From Archegozetes longisetosus (Eukaryota > Arthropoda > Arachnida > Sarcoptiformes > Trhypochthoniidae), in contig JAEMBT020000005.1 of assembly GCA_018873245.2 (NCBI GenBank), positions 6,620,001-6,684,000 of the forward strand: a stretch of DNA of 64,000 nucleotides, read 5' to 3'. Shown piece by piece: positions 1-13,059 of the stretch. The notes below the pieces were generated by a model. It made no database searches. It was not told the origin of the DNA and saw only the letters and a program-made list of their open reading frames with translations. Every line of letters starts with the position of its first letter. Position 1 is the first letter of the stretch. The position numbers were made by a program, and so were the translations under genes.

Positions 1-477
1 ATTACTTGAATCTGTTGAATCTTTCAACTGGTTCACTAATGTCTGGTAAAGTGATCGCAAATACGTAAAACTCGACAAATGAATCGCTTGAATCCATTCA
101 TCTCTTTCTGAGTGAGATATCGTTGCGAAATGAAAACTACGAATCGATTCGTTTCGATTGAACTCAATGACAAACTCGAAGTGTTTGTTCGACTCGTCAA
201 CCAATTTGATGGCAAACTCTTCAAGAACTAAGAGATGAACACATCTATCTTGAGGGGTTTGAAGAGAACTAGAATCAATAGTATCATTAATAGTTTTAGT
301 GGCGATAATTAACAATAGATTTCCTTTCAATCGACAAAAGCGTTCAATAAAAGATTCACTTTTCCATTGATTGAAGAGACGATCAGTTCTTTCTTTGACA
401 AAAAGATATCCCTCTTTATCAAAAGATCGCGAATCAGATTGGGACAATCGTCTCAATTCACTTAAGTTTATAAACAT
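1..477 (-). CDS. Sesquipedalian/PHETA-like PH-domain protein, 3' end cut off by window edge
   Basis: An uninterrupted frame runs from an ATG at 477 down to base 1 (159 codons, no stop), so the gene continues outside the window. The product has one pleckstrin-homology domain: a GYLFVK start strand near residue 23, a CRLKGNLLLI strand near 48, an EFVIEF strand near 101, and the typical C-terminal helix with invariant Trp (DEWIQAI) near residue 130. The domain is followed by FTYLRSLYQTLVNQL. This N-terminal PH domain plus a trailing LR..... L..QL helix is the layout of Sesquipedalian/PHETA (FAM109), endosomal proteins that bind the inositol phosphatase OCRL and act in endosome-to-Golgi and recycling traffic. 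The F&H OCRL-binding motif, if present, would lie beyond the edge. PLEKHJ1 is the main alternative. PH fold certain; subfamily likely. Confidence 0.62.
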   Translation of the reverse strand, partial: MFINLSELRRLSQSDSRSFDKEGYLFVKERTDRLFNQWKSESFIERFCRLKGNLLLIIATKTINDTIDSSSLQTPQDRCVHLLVLEEFAIKLVDESNKHFEFVIEFNRNESIRSFHFATISHSERDEWIQAIHLSSFTYLRSLYQTLVNQLKDSTDSSN

Positions 478-1650
478 CTGTTATTTGGCATTAATATAAT
501 ACAAGTGATCATTAATCACATGTTTGTGAACCATTTGTTTGGATTAATTATTAGTTGCGTTCAATATATTGTTTACATATTATCTCATTTCGTATTTAAC
601 AGTTTGATCATAAATAAGACAACCCAACTGATGACCCATTAAATGGTTGCTAAACTTTTATCACATTATCATATGATTGGCTTTTCATTCAATAGTCTTA
701 TTCATAATAAAAACGTATTGACGTATAGTATGCATAAGATGTCTAAATATTTGTCATATAACGACAAAGTAATAAAATACTGATAAAATACTCGTCAAAT
801 AATAGTGAAACATTGGTAAAAATACAAATAGTGTAGTAATGGAAAACAATTAGAAAGTATTTGTTTATATATTTACACCCACTTATAGCATATGCTTTGC
901 AACTTTTAGAGGACTGTTTTACTATAAATAGAAAAACTATGCCTTCAGAGATAACCCTTATATGTATTATGTACTCAATCAGCATTACATAACATTTATA
1001 GTTTACTATAAAGGTCACCAAAAGTATTTCTATGACATATTTACAACTACTGATAGCCAACTAGAAATATAGATGCCTTTAGAAAAGAGCATTCACATGA
1101 AAACAAATTTCAATTTATTCATCCCTCATAGCACTGACAAATTGGTAACCCTTTTTAATACATTACTCTCGATCCTACAGCTATGCTATAGGCTCTAATA
1201 ATTGCTGTCACACTTTACTTTTAATTTGTTCCAATTAAACAGATAAGGCTTTTCTAAGTTAACTTTTAATCACTATTTTTGTCTTATTATTACCTAAATC
1301 TGAGAAATAGTTGCATTTTCAAAATAACATCACTTTATTGATCAGACTTTAAACGCAATTTTATTAAATAAGTTGTAAATTCTTAAACTTAATTACGAAC
1401 AATACACTAAAAAAGTTTATAAATTAATAAAGATCTCATATAAAGATGACTATAGTATAAATAGTTCCAATCAAACACTTTGGAGTATCACAAAATATAT
1501 GCCTTAATTTGAAAAATCCATTTCTGTCCCGCTTAGCTCTATCAATAGGATTGTAAAACAAAAATTTACAATAGGACTTATTATCAGGGAAATCAATTGG
1601 AATCAGTTTCAAAACGTTCTGCCATTAATATTGAAAATATCAGAATCAAA
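478..1650. other. Gene-free AT-rich spacer between the PHETA-like gene and VPS53
   Basis: About 1.2 kb without a convincing coding region. An open frame on the minus strand at 743-1060 has only AT-rich, low-complexity hydrophobic content and no family signature. Two loosely similar stretches (near 868-890 and 1037-1060) give it an apparent internal repeat. The part just below 1651 would hold the VPS53 3' UTR. Confidence 0.5.
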
Positions 1651-4600
1651 TTACAATCTCTTCTTAATTAACTTTTCGAGTCTCTTAATTCTACTCGATT
1701 CGTAATCATTATTTTGATCCGAAGATATTTCATTACTCAGTCCATTAGAACGTGGTTCTGATGATTCTCTAGAAAGTGGTCTACTCTTAAAAGCTTCAAG
1801 CAACAAAGTCGATTCAGCCCTCTTCACGCCTTTCATATCAAGAATTTTTTGGAATTCATTGTTGTCGGAATCAGGCAATAATTTGATATAGCTTTCAATA
1901 AAAGCATCAATACGTTCGTGAGGAACAAGTACGACTTTAAGAATCATCTCAGCCTTTGTCATGCCTTTGATAACGGTTTTGGTATAACTGGCAGGCGCTG
2001 TCTTCACGACCGACTCCCAACACGGCAATTCTATCAACACCTTCTTCAAAGTATGCGTATCCAGAAGTAACTGTTCGGCTCCACCTTGACTCAAAGATTT
2101 ACACTTAAATAGATGTCCGATGTATTTAGGAATGAAAGTCGTGGCGAACTTATTGCATAGTTGAGTAAAATATTTACGCGCCTCTTGTAGATTATCGCGA
2201 ATGAAAGGAAATGCTTGCTGAAGATGTAAAGATATTGTTGTTATATAAGGACTGTGACCGATCGGCGTTTCCACAGTCGACCACTGAGTCTAAATTAGAA
2301 TTTAAAACAAAATTCACGTTCAAAACAATGTGCCGAAAAACTATACTTTAATCATACTTTAATCATACCTTAATCATTGAATTGAAGGCTGGTTCACAGC
2401 CAACTTCGATGTCGTGAATCAGAAGTTGTATACAGTTCGAAATGATTCTGAATAATAATCAAATGTATGTCAAATTAACAGAATGCATTAAATCTAAATT
2501 TATTTAACAACAAACCCATGGAATATGTCGAGCTCTGCATTCATATTGATTTTATCGACTAATGTTTGATCGACTTTTTCTTGAAGCTTTTTCTCTAACT
2601 GTTGACTTGTTTCCAGACAATAATTAGCTGTAAGAAGTATGTTACAAACTTGACACAATTCAGATTTGGTGAATATTTTTGATTCTCCTTCTTTGAGAAA
2701 GCTCTGCAAAAGTCCAGCAGCAGAACTGGCAGCTGAGAGGACACCTCCTGGAGTGTTGGCAGCATTCGTTATTGTGGTCGAAAGACTCGCTATTGAAGAC
2801 AAAGCGCCAACACGCGGAAGATTGCTTTGCAGAACGCGATGAGCGTACTCTCGAAGATATTTCTGGAATGTTGTCGATAATAAAACTAAAGGTTGTCTAT
2901 TACTCAAAGAGACGCATTGAACCAAACAATTTCTATATTGAGTGAATAGTTTACCACTCGACGCAAACACTTCAGAAGCGATTGCTTCTGATTTTGATAG
3001 TTTCTGATGTTCTTCAACGAACTGGTCAATCAGTTTAGACAGATTTTTATCCTGTGCCTCAACATAAATATTCAAATGAGTTTCAAAGCATTGGGTTATT
3101 TGACCGGAGAATGGATTGACTCTAGCGTTTAGGTTTTTATCTGCACTCAATTTCAAGTCACTTTGACTTTCTTTCAAAGTGATTCCAGTGAATCGCTGAG
3201 ATAAAAGCTTTTCAAAAGCAGCTGATTTTGAAATAGCAGGTAGTATTAAGTTTACATTCAACTCAAGAGCACGATTTGTCATCACTTTAGCCAACTCTTT
3301 ACGAGTGACTTTACAAAACTCGATAGCAATGCATTCACTCACTTCCCAGTTCGGTGGAAACATTCGACCAAACCTTTCTTCAAATTCTAACAAATGTTTC
3401 TTAAGCCAACTAAAGCGTTTATCAATCTTGTCGAGCCACGCGATCTCTTGGTTTTCTTGGAATAATGCCTTATATTCTGATAGCTCCATGTCTACAAACC
3501 ACGACAACAGTTCTCTTTTCACTTTAGGATCAAGTATAGAGACTGCAAGACATCCCTCAGCTAAAGATTGCAATTGACTTTGAGATAGTGAATGCTTAGC
3601 ATTCGGGCCTTCGAAAGCATTGTGAAAATCAGCCAGAACTTGTTGTCCCAACTGTGCTCTAATGGCATCGACCTGATCTGCTAACTGACTGATATGAGGA
3701 ATATGTCGATGTCTTTCAAATTGCTTCAGCACGTCCATCACTCCCTGAAGTATTGAAGCTGACTGTCCATATTGTCGCTTTTTTGTTGCCTCTCTGTTGA
3801 CAAGTCAGTCAAATAAATGAATGAAAATTTAAGACTTGGTTTCTACTAAGTAATGAAAACTTACTGTAATTTATCAGTTCCTTCTACTAATATATGCAAA
3901 TTGTTGAGCATTATTATAGAAGCCGTTAGATTTCTTTTTGCATTATCTAACTGTTTGATATCACAAGTAATTTCGTTCACCTTAAAAATAAGAATTTGAT
4001 AGATTAAATCTTAATATTTTTAATTCATGTAAAGATCTCAAAATGTCAACAATTGACAGCAATTAAAATCAGTGTTGATTTTACTGAATCAAAGTCACAC
4101 TCGATTCAAACTTCATTTCCTTCCTCTGATTAATAAAACATTGGTTTAATTATCGAAATAGATGACTGAATGATTGCTATCAAATAGTTTGTTTATCGAT
4201 AGAGAAGACATACGATTTGTTCAGATTGTTTGGCCTGTTCTTTGATTTCTTTAATCCTATTCGCGAGTTGTGCTATCACACTTCTGGCCTCTTCTAAAGC
4301 TTCCTTTCCTTCTCGTTCAACGTTGTTCTGACCACGAACTACAACACGAATCTCTTCATCGAGTTGTCTATCAATAGTTGTATAGTAAGATTAACAAAAT
4401 GATAGGATAAATATTGAAATGAAACCTGATTTTTTCTTTCATGCGGTTCAAGACATCGTCGATATTAGAGAGCGATTGTTCAGTGGGAAATAATGCGTTT
4501 ATGTAATCGACTGAATTGAAATCAGACCTGTCCAGAGGATCATCGCATGAGAGTACCTATGGTTGAATTAATATTAAATACAATTAATATTCATATCAAT

Positions 4601-4745
4601 AGTAAAAGTATTCATTGTAAACCTCTTCAATAGTTGTCAGAACTTGTGGTGAAATCTCTAAGCCCATATTCAATTGGCTCCTATTTTCTTCGTATAGTTC
4701 TTCGTTATCTGTTGCTAATCCTTTATCCATTAGTTCCGAAGACAT
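1651..4745 (-). CDS. VPS53: VPS53, subunit of the GARP/EARP vesicle-tethering complexes
   Basis: Seven exons on the minus strand: 4745-4623, 4556-4426, 4367-4214, 3980-3865, 3793-2516, 2447-2369, 2289-1651. All junctions are GT-AG and keep frame; the sum is 2,520 nt, 839 aa, close to the 832 aa of the human long isoform. VPS53 joins VPS51, VPS52 and VPS54 (GARP, trans-Golgi) or syndetin (EARP, recycling endosomes) to tether endosome-derived vesicles. Family landmarks are [15 protein letters not shown] and FPTEQSL near the N-terminus, [13 protein letters not shown] and [12 protein letters not shown] in the middle, and [26 protein letters not shown] and [16 protein letters not shown]-like ending (here [15 protein letters not shown]). 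A tiny 79-bp exon 6 encodes the [13 protein letters not shown] segment. The start chosen follows the frame of the family's short acidic N-terminus; Met at 4730 is a possible alternative. Confidence 0.95.
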
Positions 4746-4905
4746 TATTTGGATTAAAATGAGTTGAGATGTGAAGACTACTAAAATATTGTTTTGAATT
4801 GATGTGAATGTATATACATACAAAATAGAGGTCTTATGTGAGACGTTTCAATACAATATTATTATTGAAGTATGAGAGACTCAATAGTAAATAAACACCT
4901 AACCA

Positions 4906-5188
4906 GTAAATGTTCGTCCTACTCTTCCCTCGACTTGCACTAAACCCTAGGTATATAGCGGCTATACGGATCACTCGTACTTCACTTTCACGACCATCTC
5001 ACTAAGCGTGCCATGCTCTTAACCTAATCTAACCTAATTATAATGGTATTAGACTTAGTCTGGTTGAGTTAGGTTAGGGGATAGTGCGCGTGGAGCGCTA
5101 AGCGTGGAAGGCAAGTTTGAGTGGTCCGTGTAACTGTGTATACCTTAGACTTAGCTCAAACCTATGGAAACATAGGACGAACATTTAC
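4906..5188. mobile_element. MITE-like element with 16-bp terminal inverted repeats
   Basis: The 283-bp stretch begins GTAAATGTTCGTCCTA and ends with its exact reverse complement (TAGGACGAACATTTAC). Between the ends it is rich in further self-complementarity: AACCTAATCTAACCTAA near 5020 pairs with TGAGTTAGGTTAGG near 5065, and a TAGGTATA/TATACC pair lies further out. There is no coding capacity. A clean target-site duplication is not visible, so the superfamily is not assigned. It is more GC-rich than the flanks. Confidence 0.75.
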
Positions 5189-5614
5189 CTAAAGAGCTAA
5201 TCCTCAACGTAATATAAGTCTGTGTAAGTTTTCATCAATAAACTCATATTGTAGTGATAATTACTATTCATTCAAATACAATTTTTATTTGATATGTTGT
5301 GAATTTGAGAGTTTGTTCTTCTTAAATATTATTATGAAAATGGTTAATATTATTATGAACTAACTTAACTTATTACTCTGACTTGTCCGTTAGTTTAGAA
5401 ACAATAAGATAGCTTATAAATTAGTAAATGATTGCAATATTCTTTAGAAATTTGTTTGCTTCACAATTGTTTTTTCCTAAAAACTTATCAGTAGATTCAG
5501 ATTTCAAACTTTAACACTAAGAAATATTCCTAAATTGTTGTTAGTTATAAGTTAAAAAGTTATGAAAAGTTGAATCAAGTTGATATGAATGAGTTATGAA
5601 AGCGTTTGATAAAC

Positions 5615-5815
5615 TTTAATGTATGCGTAATATACTGCACAGACGAGGTAATAAAAGTATTTCAACTTATTACTGATAACTCATAAGGGGTCTAAGGTAT
5701 GAATTAAAAAATCTCATCTTAGACATTCTTATCAGTTATTACTGACACAAGTTGAAACACATTCTTATTGTCCGTCCGTGCGTACTATGTATTGATGTTT
5801 TAATGAGCTTATAAT
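5615..5815. repeat. Long imperfect hairpin / foldback repeat
   Basis: The left arm (about 5630-5706, including TATTTCAACTT and ACTGATAA then GTCTAAG) is the reverse complement of the right arm (about 5713-5795, CTTAGAC, TTATCAGT, AAGTTGAAACA). Similarity continues outward through TACTGCAC...GACG against CGTC..GTGCGTA. Nearly the whole 200 bp can fold on itself with only a few bases of loop. Foldback-type or hairpin MITE is the natural reading; no transposase and no clear target duplication. Confidence 0.65.
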
Positions 5816-6185
5816 AAAAGTTTTAACTTATAATTTAATGCGGATGTAACTGCAAAAAATATTAAACAAAAGCTTAGCTAGAACTAGATCAGTGAATTCA
5901 CTTTATCAAGTTCTGATTAAGAAGATTAACTTATACGTCAAAATTGAACCATAAATGATGGTTCAACTTTTATCATTAATGTTTATTTTAGTTGGAGTTA
6001 TCGTTTAGAAATGAATTTATCAAAAATAATTGTATTGACTATTTTCGTCACTTTAGCATTACATAATATATTAAGTTTCTATTTTTGAATTTCTAGTTTC
6101 TACTGGTTATCAATCAATAAATTTCTTTGCAAATTTTCAATATGACAGTTTATTTATCACTATTTCATGCAGTTTATCTTAATAT

Positions 6186-8562
6186 TCAAGATATGGTCAC
6201 ATCTAGAGCTGAAATTTCTTCAGCAATTCCACAGAGATTTTGACCGATGGCAATATGCAGATATCCACCAATTCCAAAAGTTATATCCCATGTGTTGCGA
6301 ACAATGTAATATGGAATTTCACCTTTAATTAGAGTTAATATTCGGTTTGAGTTACTCTTTACTGGCATACTTGCAGAACGTACAGACCTAACCTAATCTA
6401 AGCTAACACAGTTTTAAGTCACGCAGTAACATAGAATTTCAGGTAAACTTTTGTTAGCGAGTGTAGATTATACATTAAAATATATTTCAAATATACTAAC
6501 TAAATTACACTATTAATATGCAAGTCTTAACTATAATGTTAAATATAGTTTAAAAATTTTGTAATTGTAAGTTAGGTTAGATCTAGACATTCTGCAAGAA
6601 TATGGGAAGTGAGAGAACTAAAGCTTCAAAACTTTTAACCATACAGTACCTGTTAAGTCATATCCAACTATTTGTGCAGCATGGTTCAAATTATTTTCAC
6701 AATGAAACTGAATAGTGCCACCTAAATAGTGCTGCCAACTTCTCGCATCGACTGCTGCAACCAATGGCCCATGGTTTGCGAGTAGTTTCACGATTTCAAC
6801 TTCTTTATTAACGAAGCTATAAAGTAGATCAAACTTAAATCTCTTAGGTTGAATATATACTAAGTATAGTTCTGTCTATTTGAAACATCATTTGAAGCTT
6901 GATTTTTCATTTTCAACTTCAACAAGGTCTAACTTGTATTAGATCAAATAGACCTATTAAGATTGATCTGATGAAAGATCCAAAGTAATTTTCATACTTA
7001 TCACAAGTAAAATTGTCTGCAATCTGGATTCCATGTTTAGGATCTTTGACTCTACATTCTCCTGATTCATCTCTCATTGGGTATTCTTTAGCAGTCTGTA
7101 ATTTCACTTTATTCTCTGCCATCCAAGCTAAAGCAGCACAAGTATCTCCTCCTTCACATCCCTTATTATCATCAGAGGCACAGTCTACTAACTGTTGGAT
7201 ACTATATTCTCGAAGAGTCTTTGCCTTAATAGCGACCATTGATTCAATAGTTTCGACTGTGCTGTAGGCCTAGAGTTGAGAAATAATTGAGAACTTTAGA
7301 AGGTATTTTGAAAGATTTTAGAAAATTTTTCAAACATTCTGATGGTATGTAAACTAATGTTCCGTATATTAATCATAACTTGATTGATCATCTGACATAC
7401 CCAACACGCGCCGCATTTTCCTTGATTCCTAACATCAGTCACAACCTTTTTGTCCCTCCAGTCCCAACTTTGTGGCAAATCCTTTAGTTGACGCTTCAAT
7501 TCATCGTAGTTCTTAAGAGACCTTTTTCTTATTCTCGGTTTATAGTCTTGTCGTGTATTTTTGGTTTCGACTCGTCTTCGAACAACTAGAAAGAGTTTTC
7601 AAATTTTGAGCAATAATTCATCTTTTAATGTTCAATAACAGTTTGATTCATATATTGATCAAGCGTTTTTCGTAACACAAAATATTCGTTCTCTCGATTA
7701 TAAAAATGTAGATTAGAATTTTTAACTTTTGCTAAGGACATGGCTTTAACTTAATTGTCAATTCTTTTGCTAAAACTAATGCCTAAGATGCTTGACTGCA
7801 TCTAAAGTAATGAGAAGATATCTGAAATTTAGTTCCTATTTTAGTAAATTCTTTCAAAAGATATTCGGCTCTTAGATAACTTTTTAGATATATTTGTATT
7901 TTGGTTATTGATCTCATATTTCAACACAGATGCGGACAGCTTTTCACTTGATTTATTTAACAATTTTTGTCGCCTTTAATTCAAGCGTTGTTTAAGTGAT
8001 ATTCTGAGATAAATATGTCAAAACAGATTACCCATTTGTTCGAATTCTGAAGGAGTTAAATCAGAGAATTGAGTGATGCCATAGATTGCACTCCTGTTAT
8101 CAACGCGTTGACTATTCATCCATTCTATATGATCCAACGATTCCTAGATTTAAAAAACAGTTTTATTTTATTCGATATTTCAACATAAATAGATTTCGCT
8201 TATAATCTCTATATATGTCATTTCTGATAAACTTTCATTAAATTGATTCTATATTGGCTTCAACTTTCATCAAGCTTTTAAACTTGAAAAACTCGTCAAA
8301 CTAATAGCTGAAGCTGTTTCAAATTTGTATTCATTTGTTCGAATGAAAGCCAACTAATCAATAAATCAATCTATCAGTGAGTATAGAGTATAGAATTAAT
8401 TATAATAACCTTAAATATATCGAGTCTTTTATAATACTCGTCTAGATCAGTTCGATATGTTTTATTATATTTTTGAACAAACTGGTCGTACTTTTCAACG
8501 ACAAAGTCACTTCTCTTCCCGATTAATATTCCATTCAATAACAAAACCATTAAAATCGACAT
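6186..8562 (-). CDS. CTSO: Cathepsin O-like cysteine protease
   Basis: Six exons on the minus strand: 8562-8410, 8143-8032, 7585-7401, 7269-6998, 6816-6650, 6322-6186; 341 aa. It begins with a hydrophobic signal peptide (SILMVLLLNGILIG), then an I29-type inhibitory propeptide (FVQKYNKTY...; YGITQFSDLTPSEF), then the papain-family domain starting WDWRDKKVVTDVRNQG. Catalytic residues are all present: oxyanion Gln in RNQGKCGACW, Cys149, His286 in LNHAAQIVGYD, Asn306 in YIVRNTW. The text matches cathepsin O more closely than L or B: VRNQ.xCG.CW, IQQLVDCA, VDARSWQHYLGG, YIVRN.W and the ending G.NLCGIAEEIS. It should act in lysosomes. Oddity: the usual NSWG after the catalytic Asn is NTWD here. The donor of exon 4 (AA|GTATGA) is inferred from frame and family alignment. 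Confidence 0.92.
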
Positions 8563-9238
8563 TTTATTAATGGTTTGTTCGACAAGTAAAACTTTTGCGA
8601 CACTTTACTTATAAAATAATACGCCGAATCAGCTTTAAATACAAAAGCTTATCTATTTATTCATATCTTATTAAGTGTGAAGTCGTTTGCATTAATTATG
8701 CACGATCTTCATAATTAAAAACTTTTATCAACATTATAGTATGACAGTTTATATTAACTTTATTGTTTGACAAGTTTTACAAATACAAGTCGATTATCTA
8801 TAGAGAAATAGCAAATAAATCTATGACATTATTGAGTAAAAAGCGCTTAAGAAATTATGTAACTTTTATTGTAGCGTAACCATAAGCTTTTATGACTAAA
8901 TATCACGTAAACCATTTCAAAAGCTTCGCCAAAAACAGTTGAAAGTCATAGCATAAGTCCATAGAATGTTTCTATTCGCTCTAAACCACTCTCTATAGCT
9001 TTGAAAAGCCTCTAAAATAACACTAATGATTGGCTCGAGCGCCCATTGACGACAATCGTCTCAACACAGACTCTCTCATTGCCTCAACGTCAATACAAAT
9101 CATTAAAATCCAACTTTCCGATCATTATATATTCTTTGGTCCAATTGAATGCTTAGATCGTTTGGAAACAAGTTAAAATCACTCAGATATAAGAAACCGA
9201 TAGAATTAGCGCCAAATATTGGACCAAACAATACAAGG
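8563..9238. promoter_or_regulatory. Divergent promoter interval, cathepsin O-like (-) / thioesterase (+)
   Basis: The 676 bp between two divergent start codons must hold both promoters. No TATA element or known operator could be assigned with confidence; the half nearest the thioesterase (8980-9100) is richer in G+C, as expected near a transcription start. Assignment is by position only. Confidence 0.4.
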
Positions 9239-10548
<1,310 letters not shown>

Positions 10549-10723
10549 AACCAATTTATGGCTCATTTTATTTGAAATTATTGTCAATATCAAATTTATT
10601 TATGTAATGCAACAGATAAACCAATTTAGCGGTATATTTAAATGTATAGATATATCACAAGTAATGTGACAATAACTAAATTTATATACTGAAAATTCAA
10701 AAAAGGGACTTATATATGGTTAA

Positions 10724-12620
10724 TTAAGCTGAAAATATATTATCGATCACTTTGACGGTTACCATTTGGTATTTTGACGATTTCAGTAGTTTGACAAAAG
10801 CAAATATGTTATTTTTATAAATTTTATTTGTCCAAACTTTTTCGCTCATTTTGATCAGTTCTTCTAGACCAGTTATAGTTATGACACCCAGTGCTTTGCC
10901 GCGCGATGTTTCCATAGAATATTCTCCAAACTCTACTACACCAATGATCTTTCGGTTCGACTCTATCGAGTTTTGATCGATTAGAGATAAATTTTCTGCT
11001 ATTCCTTTATCATTAATCGAATTAAGAAAGTTTGCGATCTCGTTTTCAGCAGGAATACAAATATAATCCAGTTCTCTAGGGACCCCTCGATTCACACAAA
11101 TCAGTTCAACATTGAGTAAGGCAAGATTTTTATATTGAATTGTATTTAAAATACTATTAATAGTTAATGAATCGACATTTTTTGCTAAACTTAAAATTAT
11201 TGCTTCGTTCCTAATCACATAAAAAGGCTTGTCTGATTCGGAACCATCTCTTAGTATTTCCAGTTTCTCCTTATTTTCCACTTTATCAATGAATCCAATT
11301 TTAGGAAATAGCAATGAAGATGTATTTAAGGCAATCATCTCGATGTCACGCATTCCTCCAACTTTGTGAGACTTGTTTCGAGTTATCGTATGCCATAAAG
11401 GCTTTGCTGATTCACTTAAAACTATTAAATCAATTGAAAAACGTTTCTTGAATGCATTGTTTTTCATAACAATTATGAAATCATAGCTATCTTTAGATTT
11501 TTTAGGAGGATCAGATTCTAGAATGTCTTCGAATAAATTTGATTCACTCGAATCAATCAGAGAGGGATTACTTTCATTCTGTCTAAAATAATGAACCGAT
11601 TCAGGACTTCTTTGGTCTGAGTTGAAATATTCAGTGAAATTAAATTTAAGACAATTTGATAACAATTCATAGGCTTTCGGTCCTATTAATCTAAATCTTT
11701 CCAAATGACCATTTCTTTGAATAAACTTGAAGTTATTTGATTCAGATTTGGTGACATTTTCAGTTAAAAGCTGAAAGACTTTATCGTAAACAGAGATATG
11801 AACCCAAAGCCATAGTTTAGAAAAATTTTGATTCCATAAGAAATTGCAAGAAGTGATTGGATTGAAAGGATACGAATTAAAATCATATAAAACAGTGATT
11901 CCCTCGCGATTTCCTGATTCATAAATTTTAGCGCCAAAACCACAGCCAATGTCTGGATGAGTGAAATTTGATAAATAATTGACGAGATGTTCTCTACTTG
12001 AAAGCGAGTAATCAATTTGAATGCACTGATAAAAGGATAGATAATAAAAGACACAATCGTTCTTAGAGTTGTGATACAAAGTACGTTGATTTTTAGTGGT
12101 GTTCTTTTCTGGTAACAAACGATTCCAGTAGAGTTGCATTTTAAACCTTTTGGCGAACCAGACGTGAAGAACAGATCTCTCTTTCTTCTCATTTCTTCTT
12201 TTGATGCTTAACTCGATTTTCTTCTTATTTACGTATTTCTTTTTATTTTTCTTAACTTTCGACTTACTTTGCGTTTCATTCATTTTTCTTATGACTGATT
12301 GCCGAATGCTTTTGGGAACTCTTTTCGGGTTATGACTCGCAGCTCGACGTCTCATAAATCGCGGCAACCGTTGAGAGGACAGCTTCGGTAATTTGATTTG
12401 ACATTCGTTATCTAATGCGTTGATTTCTTGTGAACGACTTTCAATCATTTTAAACAGATAAATTTCTGAAAATTTTCAAATAATATCTCGATTATCTCTT
12501 TTTCATTATGGTAATCAATTTTAGACTTTACAAACCTGAAGGAAGCGAAGAGCTTGACGACAATGAAGAGCTTAATGGTAGACAGCTACCGGCGATGCTC
12601 TCAGACTTTTCACTAGTCAT
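10724..12620 (-). CDS. POP1: POP1, RNase P / RNase MRP protein subunit
   Basis: Two exons, 12620-12536 and 12465-10724 (608 aa). POP1 is the largest protein of nuclear RNase P and RNase MRP and holds the catalytic RNA during tRNA 5'-end and pre-rRNA processing. The N-terminal Pop1 signature is clear: LPRFMRRRAASHNPKR, a Lys-rich stretch, then HVWFAKRFKM. Next come YYLSFYQCIQ, LWLWVHIS and RFRLIGPKAYELL, and the POPLD-type end with RGKALGVITITGLEELI. At 608 aa it is far shorter than the roughly 1,000-residue animal protein; acidic and disordered linkers are missing, not the conserved blocks. Exon 1 (start 12620) is inferred from a good donor (TTCAG|GTTTGT), an acceptor at 12466 and an open frame; Met at 12448 in exon 2 is the simpler alternative start. 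Confidence 0.9.
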
Positions 12621-13059
12621 TTTCAATTGAAATTTATAGTTTGTATAAAATGTTTAAATAAAAGAGATGATTTAGTTTTTGGAAGAAGTGTGCGTTCAAC
12701 GTCTATCATTGCATGTTTTGACACGTGACTCTCACACCTTCAACATTAACTTATTAAAGGCTTTAGTGAAAGTCAATCATCAAAATTAACTTTCAATATC
12801 ATTTAAATTAATTAACAATTATATTTTGTTTTAATCAAATTCAACATTGTCTTCACGGAAAGTCATTTATTCTTTAAAAAGTTTCTAATAATAATGAAAT
12901 TGTGATAAGTAATTGATTTAACATATGAATGAATAGAACTGAAAAGTGTTTCTCACTATCAAATAAATGACTTATTTTTCTAAATAAATGATTTATTTTT
13001 CTAAATTTGAAGAAAAATGTTCACTCATTTTTGCCTGAGGTAATCCTCACTTCGTACAA
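12621..13059. promoter_or_regulatory. Divergent promoter interval, POP1 (-) / LIPT2 (+)
   Basis: Only 439 bp separate the two divergent starts, so both promoters lie here, possibly shared. A short direct repeat (AAATGATTTATTTTTCTAAAT, twice around 12965-13003) sits close to the LIPT2 side. No classical TATA box was identified. Confidence 0.4.

Larger units (their letters stand above)
4746..6185. other. Spacer between VPS53 and the cathepsin O-like gene, holding two inverted-repeat elements
   Basis: No coding region seen. It contains a terminal-inverted-repeat element (4906-5188) and a long hairpin (about 5615-5815), listed separately. The remaining sequence is AT-rich without recognisable signals. 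Confidence 0.6.

Noticed and set aside
743-1060. 105-codon minus-strand frame in the left spacer
   Set aside because: Composition (Ile, Phe, Tyr, Cys rich) is that expected of open AT-rich noncoding DNA; no conserved motif.
11764-12192. 142-codon frame overlapping POP1 in another frame
   Set aside because: Same strand, shifted frame; it encodes no conserved sequence, whereas the POP1 frame does.
12508-12630. 40-codon plus-strand ATG frame over POP1 exon 1
   Set aside because: The minus strand gives a better explanation: a first POP1 exon with correct splice phase. The plus frame has no known motif.
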